Part shown: one piece after another, positions 49,942-57,673 of the stretch
Numbering within the stretch: position 1 is the stretch's first letter
How the letters are laid out: each line of letters opens with the position of its first letter
Assembly (NCBI GenBank): GCA_002343075.1
Contig: DDRH01000044.1
Location: 99,566 to 163,565 of the forward strand
Source: Phycisphaerales bacterium UBA2421
Lineage (GTDB): Bacteria; Planctomycetota; Phycisphaerae; Tepidisphaerales; Tepidisphaeraceae
Reading direction: 5' to 3'
Length of the DNA: 64,000 nt
Made by a program: the position numbers and the translations under genes
The notes under the pieces: model-generated
The model's database searches: none
The model's input: the letters and a program-made list of their open reading frames with translations, nothing else
Told to the model about the DNA's origin: nothing

Positions 49942-50211
49942 TTGAATATCTCCACGCCGGAATCGCCCCGAAAATTCGTCGTTCAGCGAGCGCGTCAAAC
50001 CAGCCACGCGACGCCCAAGGAGTACATTCGTACGCTGATTCGCGCCGATCAGAAGCGGGCCGAGTTAGACCGGCTTGACCGACTACTGATGGTGGGTCTT
50101 GCCTCGAGGCCCGAAGGCGAGTTGGCCGGCGATTATTTGAAGCGACTAAAGGAATGCATGCAGAAAAGTGCCGACAGAGGCGCGCGTTCCAGGCGAAAGC
50201 GGAAAGCGTGA
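49942..50211 (+). CDS. parD: ParD-like ribbon-helix-helix antitoxin
   Basis: 89 residues with a TTG start that aligns with the usual ParD beginning (MNISTPESPRKFV). The DNA-binding ribbon and following helices (ATPKEYIRTLIRADQKRAELDRLDRLL) fit ParD, and the basic tail is Arg/Lys-rich. ParD neutralises the ParE toxin and represses its own promoter. The stop overlaps the start of the parE remnant (GTGA), the normal coupling of such pairs. The partner is broken, so this may be an orphan antitoxin. Confidence 0.75.
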   Translation: MNISTPESPRKFVVQRARQTSHATPKEYIRTLIRADQKRAELDRLDRLLMVGLASRPEGELAGDYLKRLKECMQKSADRGARSRRKRKA

Positions 50212-50527
50212 AGCGTCGCAAGCACACGATGCTCCCCGCCGCCGGTTGTGAACTGATTCAGATCGCCGAATACATCGCCTGCGACAACCGTGCCGCTGCC
50301 GAGCGTTTCATTGTTAGGGCGCTGGAAAGCATCGACTTTATCACGTTCATGCCAGACCCAGGATCACGGTATGAAGCCGCGCCGCCGAAATGGGCGAGAT
50401 CCGAAGATGGTCGGTCAGAGGATTCCCCAACTAATCAATCTTTTATCGGCTGGAGAAGTCGGCGATAAAAATCATCCGCGCACTACACAGTGCCCGAGAC
50501 GTTCAGCTCATTTTCAACGAAGAGTGA
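50208..50527 (+). pseudogene. parE: Broken parE toxin gene
   Basis: The first frame (GTG at 50208) reads LPAAGCELIQIAEYIA, DNRAAAERF and PPKWA, a ParE/RelE-type toxin start. The continuation RRWSVRGFPN, IFYRLEKSAIKIIRALHSAR and DVQLIFNEE is found in another frame from about 50393 to a TGA at 50527. A one-base loss near 50390 therefore breaks the frame. In the restored frame a TAA at 50432-50434 stands where ParE normally has Tyr (GFPNY), a second lesion. No active toxin can be made. Confidence 0.85.
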
Positions 50528-50623
50528 TCGTCCGCTTAGAGCGGCACATCATCTGACACGGCAAATCCAGCACCTCGCTTGCCAATAGCTCAGTTTCTGC
50601 AAACACGGCAGTCCGGCTCTCCG

Positions 50624-50684
50624 CGGCGAGAATGCGCCGGCAGAACACATTCTCGCCGGGGCACTCACTTTGCATGTGCCCCGG
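50624..50684. other. Two strong inverted repeats downstream of the sulfatase gene
   Basis: CGGCGAGAATG (50624-50634) pairs with CATTCTCGCCG (50648-50658), and CCGGGGCAC (50656-50664) pairs with GTGCCCCGG (50676-50684). The two share a few bases, so they exclude one another. No T run follows on the minus strand. They lie 12 to 70 bases after the sulfatase stop and may mark the transcript end or stabilise the message. Confidence 0.6.
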
Positions 50685-50695
50685 GCGCGGCCTTG

Positions 50696-52216
50696 CTATT
50701 GCTCCGGCACTTCCAGTTCCTTCTTCAGCCGGGCCAATTCAGCCTCCAGTTCCCGCTGAACTGCGGCATATTCGGTCAGGCCGTAGACGTTGTTCATTTC
50801 CTGTGGGTCCTTCTCCAGATCGAACATTTCCCACTCATCTATCGGATAGAAATGAATGAGTTTCGCGCGGCCATTGGTCACGCCTTCGTGCCGGTATACC
50901 TTGTGCTCCTTTTCTTCGCCTTCGTAGTAGTGGTAATAGAATGAGCTGCGCCAGTTTTCCGGGGTCTCGCCCTTCAGAATCGGCAGAATGCTCATCCCCT
51001 GCATTTCCGGCGGGGCTTTGAGGCCGGCCGCGGCGAGGAAGGTCTGGGCGAAGTCGACATTGCCGACCATCGCACGCTCCACCCGCCCGGGCACGACAAC
51101 CCCCGGCCAGCGGATGACCAGCGGGGTGCGGAACGACTCTTCGTACATCATGCGTTTATCAAACCAGCCGTGCTCGCCGAGGTAAAAGCCCTGATCGCTG
51201 GTGTAGATGACGATGGTATTGTCGGCCAGTTTCAGTTCGTCCAGCGTGCTGAGCAACTGTCCGATGCCGTCGTCTACTGAATCGACGCAGGCAAGGTAGT
51301 CTTTCATATACAACTGGTAGTACCATCGCGTTCGATCGTCGCCGGCGGGGTTGGCAGCGATGAATGCGGCCCGCCGGGGGTCTACCAGCGTTTCCCACGC
51401 CTTCTTTTGCTCTTCGACCATGTGATTAAACAGCCAGACACGATGGTGGTTATCCGGCTCCCAGAGCTTCACATCGCGGTCGTTCATCTGGCTGATGCGC
51501 AGCTCGGCAAACTGCGCCGCCTTTCCACGGCGGCTGTAGTCTTCGAGAAGCGTTGGCGGTTCTGGAAAGTTTCTGCCAGCCATCTTCTTCAGCTTTTCCG
51601 GGGCGGGGTCCCACGGGCGGTGCGGCGCTTTGTGTTGCACCATGAGCAGAAACGGCTTGCTGTTGTCTCGCTGGCTCTTAAGCCAGTGGACGGCCTTGTC
51701 GGTGATGATATCGGTGACATAACCCGGTACCGGTGCCTGCCCGGCGGGGGTGATGAAATCGGGCGTGTAGTATTTTCCCTGGCCGGGCAGAACTTCCCAA
51801 TGATCGAAACCGGTCGGCTCGGTGTGCAGGTGCCATTTGCCGATCACTGCCGTCTGATATCCGCCAGATCGAAACAGCTTTGGGAAAGTGGTTTGGCTGC
51901 CATCAAAATCTGTGCGATTATCCGGGACCCCGTTTTTGTGGCTGTATCTGCCTGTCAGAATCGTCGCCCGACTGGGCGAGCAAATGGAGTTGGTCACATA
52001 GCAGCGATCGAAGCGGATTCCCTCGGCTGCCATGCGGTCAATGTTCGGCGTTTCGTTGCGATTAGAGCCGTAAGCGCCGATGGCCTGATATGCGTGGTCA
52101 TCGGTCATGATAAACAGAATGTTGGGCCGATCCGCAGCGTGAGCGAGAGACGCCACGGCGATAGAAGCGATCGACGCGAACACAATGCGCAAGGCACTCT
52201 GTTTGATGAAACTCAT
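50696..52216 (-). CDS. Family S1 sulfatase, exported
   Basis: 506 residues from the ATG at 52216, which gives the signal peptide SFIKQSALRIVFASIASIAVASLAHA in shortened reading. The metal-binding start PNILFIMTDDHAY, the formylglycine motif CSPSRATILTGR, and VIGKWHLH are all intact, so an active type I sulfatase is predicted once the Cys is oxidised by a maturase. Planctomycetes use many such enzymes to desulfate algal and host polysaccharides. It lies 107 bases downstream of the LEPR GH30-like gene on the same strand, which suggests joint use on a sulfated glycan. The exact substrate is not predictable. Confidence 0.93.
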   Translation of the reverse strand: MSFIKQSALRIVFASIASIAVASLAHAADRPNILFIMTDDHAYQAIGAYGSNRNETPNIDRMAAEGIRFDRCYVTNSICSPSRATILTGRYSHKNGVPDNRTDFDGSQTTFPKLFRSGGYQTAVIGKWHLHTEPTGFDHWEVLPGQGKYYTPDFITPAGQAPVPGYVTDIITDKAVHWLKSQRDNSKPFLLMVQHKAPHRPWDPAPEKLKKMAGRNFPEPPTLLEDYSRRGKAAQFAELRISQMNDRDVKLWEPDNHHRVWLFNHMVEEQKKAWETLVDPRRAAFIAANPAGDDRTRWYYQLYMKDYLACVDSVDDGIGQLLSTLDELKLADNTIVIYTSDQGFYLGEHGWFDKRMMYEESFRTPLVIRWPGVVVPGRVERAMVGNVDFAQTFLAAAGLKAPPEMQGMSILPILKGETPENWRSSFYYHYYEGEEKEHKVYRHEGVTNGRAKLIHFYPIDEWEMFDLEKDPQEMNNVYGLTEYAAVQRELEAELARLKKELEVPEQ

Positions 52217-52323
52217 AATCCACCCGGCAAAAAGAGAGGACGCAACCCAGCCGCCGGGGAAAAGCGTACCGACCGACAATCCGTGGGGCAATGGCCCGCC
52301 GCTCTACCGGGCTGATTGCCGCG

Positions 52324-55275
52324 TCATGCGGTTGCCAGCCGAGCGCCGCCGGTGTTCGACTCGCGGGCGGCGAACACGGCTTGTGCCGATGCGGTGTTGC
52401 TCATGTTCTTCAGCACGAGAGTCACCGTCTGCCGGCCTGCGGCTTTCTGTGCCTGGATGTACGCGGTTAAGTCCAGTTCGTACGTCCGGCGGGTTGTGTC
52501 GCGCACTTTGACAGATCCGAGTGGTGTTGCTCTTTCGCGCGGGCGATTGTTCCAGGTCAGGCCTGTTTCGGTCCAGTTGTCGTCGGCATCAAACACGCCC
52601 ACCGACAACCCGTTGGTCACACTTTCACTCAGCCGGGCAGACAGCTTGAGCATCACACTACTGAAGCTGCCAATTGAGGAGAGATCAAACTTCAGGTAGG
52701 CGCGCCGGTTTAAGCCGCTCACGCCCGACTGCACCGCAAGCTCGTCGCCGGTGCCATAGTTCGTGTTGCCCTTTGCATCGCGGACATACGCGTCGGCGAC
52801 AGTGTTTATCTCGCCGGAAACAGGCGGCGAAACGGTTGATCCGCCGACCACCAGTAACTGCGGCTGATTCGCCGTTGCTTCGCGTGCGTTAAAACCAGCG
52901 AACGGGCTGCTGGTGCTCGATTGTGCCAAGGCGAAACTGACCGCGCCCGCGCCCGCGGCACGGGCAGTCTTGACCGCTGCGGTCACATCAAACTCGTACC
53001 ACCGCCCGACCAGATCAGCGACCGTGGTCGCGGCAATCGCCGTGGCTCCCAAGGTGGGGCGATTGTTGAACGTGATTGTGTTCTCGCTCCAGTTATTGCT
53101 CACGCTATAAGCACGGGTCTCGACGATTTCGCCGTTCCCGCTGAGGTTGCCGAACAGCCTGAGCTTTGCTGTGCCAACCGCACTAAACGATGACACGTCA
53201 AACTTAAGGTAGCTAAGCCGCGTTCTGCCGAGATCGAGCGATTGCTTATTCTCCAAGATCGCCGAGCTACCAAAATTGCTGGTTGCGCCATCGCCGTCGC
53301 GCACAAAGGCATCGGCGGTGGCGCCGACGAACCGGCCCGCAGAACCATCAGTCACCTGTGTGTAGTTGGCAGTGTAAGTTGCATCCGCGGTCGCCGCGAT
53401 ACTTCGCGTGGCCGCCCCGCCCATCGACCAAATACTAAATTTGTAGACTTTTCCATCCACCCATTGCGGGGACGGCGCGAAGAGATTCTGAGTCCCGGCG
53501 ACCATCGACTGCGGAGCCGAAGTCGACTCCCAAAGGCTGTTTAACCCAACTGCCAAGCCCGGGACGTTGCTTTTGACAGCAATCTTCACCGATTGCGGCC
53601 GAATCTCAGTGGACTTGACGCTTGTCTGCCCGCTGGAGTCGGTCACTTTCAGTTCGATGACGTACTTCTGGTCAATTGCGCGTTGAAACGCCGCAGGGAT
53701 GGTAAAACTGCCACTTCTGATGCCATTGAAAGTCAGCGGCGCCGCGACCAGGCCGTTGCGTATGGGGGTGATGATCCAGTTAAAGCGGTTTGCCGGAAGC
53801 GCGCCATCTTCGGCGTCGGTTGCGATGCCGGAGAAACTGATTGTCTGCCCGGCGCCGTAGCGCGTTGAGCCGGTTGGCGCTGAAATCGTCGCGACGGGCG
53901 CCGCGCCCGCGGCGGTGTTGTTCAGCTTGCCGCTGATGGTGATCCAGGAATACGCCGGCGATTGGAATGTCAGCCGCCCGTTTACCGGCGTAAACGTACC
54001 GATTTGCCTGCCGAGGTCGTTTTCCGTGTTGCGAACGAAGGTCAGCGGCGTGTTGGGCAGGCCTGTGAGCGTCACGCTCTCTCCGCTCGTGCCCACCGAT
54101 CCGCCGTTGAATACCTGTGCGAAAAACTTGTTGTTGGCAGCATCCCTGGTTGCCAGGGTCTTGATCGCGCCCGTGTTGTTCGGCGACACCTTTACCATCT
54201 GCGCGCCCGGCTTCACATGATCATGAAACGGCTTGACCGCATAATACGGCGGCTTGGGCGCAAATGTCTGCGCATCGACAAGCGTGAAATCGTTGGCGAA
54301 TTGCCACCAAAGAATCACATTGGCCTTGGTGACACTGAGGGCGCGCCAATAGGCCAGTGCCGTGTCGTGGGCCCGCGCATAGGCGTTCATCGTTCCCAGG
54401 TTGGGAACATATGCATCGGTGCCGAACTCGGTTACCCACACTTCTTTTCCGTAGCGCCCTGCTTCGACGGCCCACTGCGACAATGCCGAGTCATTGATCG
54501 AATAAAAACTCCACGAGTGATACGCCACCGGCCCGAGGTATTGGCGAATATCCGGGTTTTCCAGGAGCGGCTTGGTGTGCGAATTGAGCGTGTGCACACC
54601 GTCATCGCCGAAAAACCACTTCACATACCCCAACCCCTTGCCGGCCATGTAAGGCCCGGCGGTTCTGAGGAAGTTGGTAAAGATGAGCTGGTTAAAGCGG
54701 GCATTGTACCCGCCGTTGCCTTCGTTGATGCTGATGAAGTCCACCTTCACGCCATATTGCTCGCGGGCGTGGTTGAGCCAGTGGCTGATCGATTCGGCCA
54801 GTTCTGCCTCAAACCCGGGCTTGAGTTCGCGCTTGCTGTGGGCTTCGGGGTTGCTGACCATCCAATCGGGCAAATCAAACACACTTGCGATAACCGGCAC
54901 GCCCTTTTGAGTGTATTCGCGCATTAACTCGAAATTCTGCCGGATTCCCCCAAGGTCGGGAAAGCCGGCGGCGCGGACGACGTTTGGGTCGGCGTTGTCG
55001 TTGGTCGGTTCCCAGGTCTTAATGTTGATCGCGACACGCAGCATGCCGACATCGAAGTTATTTAGATGATAGTTGGTGGTGGCGTCGCGCACCGGGTCGT
55101 TCGGCCAGGGGTTGCGGGCATTCTTGGCGGTGTTGGCCCCAATAGCGCGAATGGTCTGCAGCGGGGTGTTGAGATCGATGCTTACCGTTTGCGCCAGCAG
55201 TTGACGCTGTTCCAGCGGTTCGACCATCCACCCTCCGGCACGGCGGGCACGATCAGAGCTTGGTGACTGCAACAT
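52324..55275 (-). CDS. LEPR-tagged GH30-like glycoside hydrolase with two CBM96 (DNRLRE) domains
   Basis: 983 residues. The tag is MVEPLEQRQLLAQ. A TIM-barrel catalytic domain of clan GH-A, nearest GH30, follows (about 30-450); ISINEGN provides the acid/base Glu and VWVTEFGTDA the nucleophile Glu. After it come the same two accessory modules as in two other LEPR proteins (SGIATDAEDG and SIWSMGGAATRS...ATYTANY), then two DNRLRE/CBM96-type domains (RLSYLKFDVSSF and RRAYLKFDLSSI). AGGAGG lies four bases before the ATG. Extracellular polysaccharide cleavage is inferred; the adjacent sulfatase suggests a sulfated substrate. Confidence 0.85.
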   Translation of the reverse strand: MLQSPSSDRARRAGGWMVEPLEQRQLLAQTVSIDLNTPLQTIRAIGANTAKNARNPWPNDPVRDATTNYHLNNFDVGMLRVAINIKTWEPTNDNADPNVVRAAGFPDLGGIRQNFELMREYTQKGVPVIASVFDLPDWMVSNPEAHSKRELKPGFEAELAESISHWLNHAREQYGVKVDFISINEGNGGYNARFNQLIFTNFLRTAGPYMAGKGLGYVKWFFGDDGVHTLNSHTKPLLENPDIRQYLGPVAYHSWSFYSINDSALSQWAVEAGRYGKEVWVTEFGTDAYVPNLGTMNAYARAHDTALAYWRALSVTKANVILWWQFANDFTLVDAQTFAPKPPYYAVKPFHDHVKPGAQMVKVSPNNTGAIKTLATRDAANNKFFAQVFNGGSVGTSGESVTLTGLPNTPLTFVRNTENDLGRQIGTFTPVNGRLTFQSPAYSWITISGKLNNTAAGAAPVATISAPTGSTRYGAGQTISFSGIATDAEDGALPANRFNWIITPIRNGLVAAPLTFNGIRSGSFTIPAAFQRAIDQKYVIELKVTDSSGQTSVKSTEIRPQSVKIAVKSNVPGLAVGLNSLWESTSAPQSMVAGTQNLFAPSPQWVDGKVYKFSIWSMGGAATRSIAATADATYTANYTQVTDGSAGRFVGATADAFVRDGDGATSNFGSSAILENKQSLDLGRTRLSYLKFDVSSFSAVGTAKLRLFGNLSGNGEIVETRAYSVSNNWSENTITFNNRPTLGATAIAATTVADLVGRWYEFDVTAAVKTARAAGAGAVSFALAQSSTSSPFAGFNAREATANQPQLLVVGGSTVSPPVSGEINTVADAYVRDAKGNTNYGTGDELAVQSGVSGLNRRAYLKFDLSSIGSFSSVMLKLSARLSESVTNGLSVGVFDADDNWTETGLTWNNRPRERATPLGSVKVRDTTRRTYELDLTAYIQAQKAAGRQTVTLVLKNMSNTASAQAVFAARESNTGGARLATA

Positions 55276-55661
55276 TCTGCCTCCTGTTATTCGATTCCAG
55301 CGAATTCAGGCACGGCAAAGAAGGTGTGTGAACTCGCATCGCCTTGTTGGATCCATCCGTAAGACTGCCGCTTTCGCTGGAGCGGCCACGTATGATTCTA
55401 CAGGAACTTAGACTGGCCGCCCAATTCCCCGCGCGGCAGGTGTACGCAGGGTGCGATCGATCTGGAAACGATGTGCCGTAGGCGAAATCACGCCGTCTCG
55501 CATCCAGCCCGCTATTCAAAGTGCTCGATCGAGGGAAGAACGACGCATCCCAGTGGCACTAAGTTTCGTCTTGACTAAACCGGTTGATTGCTGAAGAAAC
55601 TAACGTTGAACGCGTTGGTTTGGGGGATTGGGTTCGAGTTTCGCTTTAGGAGAAGATCGAA
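55276..55661. promoter_or_regulatory. Divergent intergenic region between GH30-like and GT39-like genes
   Basis: About 385 bases. No supported gene; short frames have no family resemblance. AGGAG at 55649-55653 serves the gene at 55662. Promoters for both directions must lie here, but no boxes stand out. Confidence 0.5.
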
Positions 55662-57659
55662 ATGACGGTCGTCGATTCGCCGGTAGGAGTTTATGAAGCC
55701 GACGCACCGTCCGCCGGGGTGAGCGGGGAAGCCGTTGTGCAACCTGAGTCGATAGGCGGACTTGCGCTCGCAGCAGTGCCGCTGCCCGAACGCCAGTTGC
55801 TGGTTGATCTTGACGAACCGGTGTGGAAGTCGCGCGCCTATCTGCTCGTTAGCATCATCATTGCTTGCGCCTATCTCTGGACGATGCTGGGGTTCTGGGC
55901 ACCGGCGCATCCCGGCGTCGATCAGAATGGCTATCTTGTCGGCGGGCGCGTTTTTGCAGAAACTTTCTCGACCGGCGTGATGCCGGCCAATCCGTTTCAG
56001 TATTTCGGTGCGATGTGGGTGATGACGCCAGAGGGCTGGCTTTATCCGAAATATCCGCTGGGCATTCCCATCCTCACCGCGGCGTGTTTTTGGTTGGGGG
56101 GGAATGCGTATGGGCCGATCCTCACCTACCTCATCTCCCCCATTTGCGCCGCCGCGGCGCTGGTGGCGATGTTTTTGCTGACTCGCCAAGTCGCCGGCAG
56201 TTTCTTCGGCCTGATCGGCCAGCTACTGCTGGCGACCAACGCCATTTTTCTCACACAGACCAATAACCCGTGGTCACACATGCCCGATGTCGCTTTTGTG
56301 CTATGGGGCATGGTGTTTCTCGTCTGGTGGTGGCGCTTTGACGGACTGTGGCGCGGCGCGATCGCCGGGCTGCTGCTCGGATTTTCAGTGCTGATTCGGT
56401 ACACCGAAGGATTGCTCTTGATCCCGATGGCGGTCGTCGCGCTGAGTAAGCTTCGGTGGCGATCGCCCCAGAGCTACCTGCGGTGCGCCACGCCGTTTGT
56501 GGCATGGCTGGCACCGGTGGTTTATCTACTGGTCTTTAACAAGCTGGCGATGGGAACGCTCACCGGCTACGACACCACCAACGAAAGCACCGGCTTTGAG
56601 GTCAGTACGCTGACCGAAAAATGGCGCACTTCTTTGTCGCAGCTCTATCAGCTTGGCGCGTTCTTCATCCTGCCGATGGGTCTCCTGGGGTTAATTCTCA
56701 TCTTTGTTCGTTCCTGGCGCATGGGGCTGTTGCTGTTGGGCTGGTTTCTGCCCGGGGTGATGATTTACAGCGCTTACTACTGGGGCGGCGAACGCATGGG
56801 CATGGGGTTTTTGCGGTTTTTTCTCTCGCTGATTCCTCCATTGTTGATTGCGGCGTGTTGGCTGTTCAGTCGTCTTAGCGCCACAGGCATTGACCGTGAC
56901 GCACTGACGGGCTGGCGCGCCCGAGCCGCTGCGGCGGTGGCACCGGTTGCGGTTGGCGTGATCGTCGTCGTCGCAGGGGCGGCGAGCCTGCGCGAGTCGC
57001 TCACAGGTATCACCAATGATTTTGTTAACGCCAGTAACCTTTCCACCGCGGCAAGCATTGTGCGATTGCATACGAGGCAGTCGGCACCGGAAAGCGTCAT
57101 CCTGTTCGCCGAGGCGGGACGCGGGCCAAGCGGGTGGGCTAATTACCTGCAGTTTGCGACCGGGTTTGAGCTGTATGCGCACGACGCGTTTTCCCCCAAT
57201 CCGCGGCAGCTTCTGGGCGGCCGCGGCGGCAACGACTCCGATCAACCCAACCCCGTGCAGCCGCTCCGGCGGGAGGCGGCCCAGAAGGCGTACGCAAAGT
57301 ACAACGACGCCCAACTCATCGAACAGCAGAATCTTCTGATGAATCGCGCGTTTACAGAGGGCCGCCGAGTGCTGCTGCTTCTGCCAGCAAGCGAGGCGAC
57401 GAGGTTCACCAAGCGGTTTGTGCAGGACCGACCGTATCAGCAAGTCACGCTCGCCACTTGGCGTGACCCCGTTCGCTCAGCCGACATCTACACACCGGCG
57501 CAGGACCAGACAACGCGCCAGCGGCAACGCGGCCAGCCCGGCGGCGCGGTTGGCGCGCTGCTTGGAGGACCTCAACAGGGAGGACCTCCACAGGGCGGGC
57601 CCCCCGGCGGCGGGAGCGCGCCGCGCGACATGCAACTCATCGAAATCAAGCGAAAGTAG
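55662..57659 (+). CDS. GT39/ArnT-like integral membrane glycosyltransferase
   Basis: 665 residues. After about 60 polar residues come roughly ten transmembrane helices. The first extracytoplasmic loop contains HPGVDQNGYLVGGR, where PMT/ArnT-type enzymes have a catalytic Asp, and YPKYPLGIPIL and SVLIRYTEGLLLIP are typical of the GT39-like fold. Such enzymes transfer sugars from lipid carriers to proteins or lipids outside the membrane. The C-terminus is a Gly/Pro/Gln-rich tail (GGPQQGGPPQGGPPGGG) without structure. It converges on the next gene with 14 bases between. Confidence 0.75.
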   Translation: MTVVDSPVGVYEADAPSAGVSGEAVVQPESIGGLALAAVPLPERQLLVDLDEPVWKSRAYLLVSIIIACAYLWTMLGFWAPAHPGVDQNGYLVGGRVFAETFSTGVMPANPFQYFGAMWVMTPEGWLYPKYPLGIPILTAACFWLGGNAYGPILTYLISPICAAAALVAMFLLTRQVAGSFFGLIGQLLLATNAIFLTQTNNPWSHMPDVAFVLWGMVFLVWWWRFDGLWRGAIAGLLLGFSVLIRYTEGLLLIPMAVVALSKLRWRSPQSYLRCATPFVAWLAPVVYLLVFNKLAMGTLTGYDTTNESTGFEVSTLTEKWRTSLSQLYQLGAFFILPMGLLGLILIFVRSWRMGLLLLGWFLPGVMIYSAYYWGGERMGMGFLRFFLSLIPPLLIAACWLFSRLSATGIDRDALTGWRARAAAAVAPVAVGVIVVVAGAASLRESLTGITNDFVNASNLSTAASIVRLHTRQSAPESVILFAEAGRGPSGWANYLQFATGFELYAHDAFSPNPRQLLGGRGGNDSDQPNPVQPLRREAAQKAYAKYNDAQLIEQQNLLMNRAFTEGRRVLLLLPASEATRFTKRFVQDRPYQQVTLATWRDPVRSADIYTPAQDQTTRQRQRGQPGGAVGALLGGPQQGGPPQGGPPGGGSAPRDMQLIEIKRK

Positions 57660-57673
57660 ACCACACAACTGAT

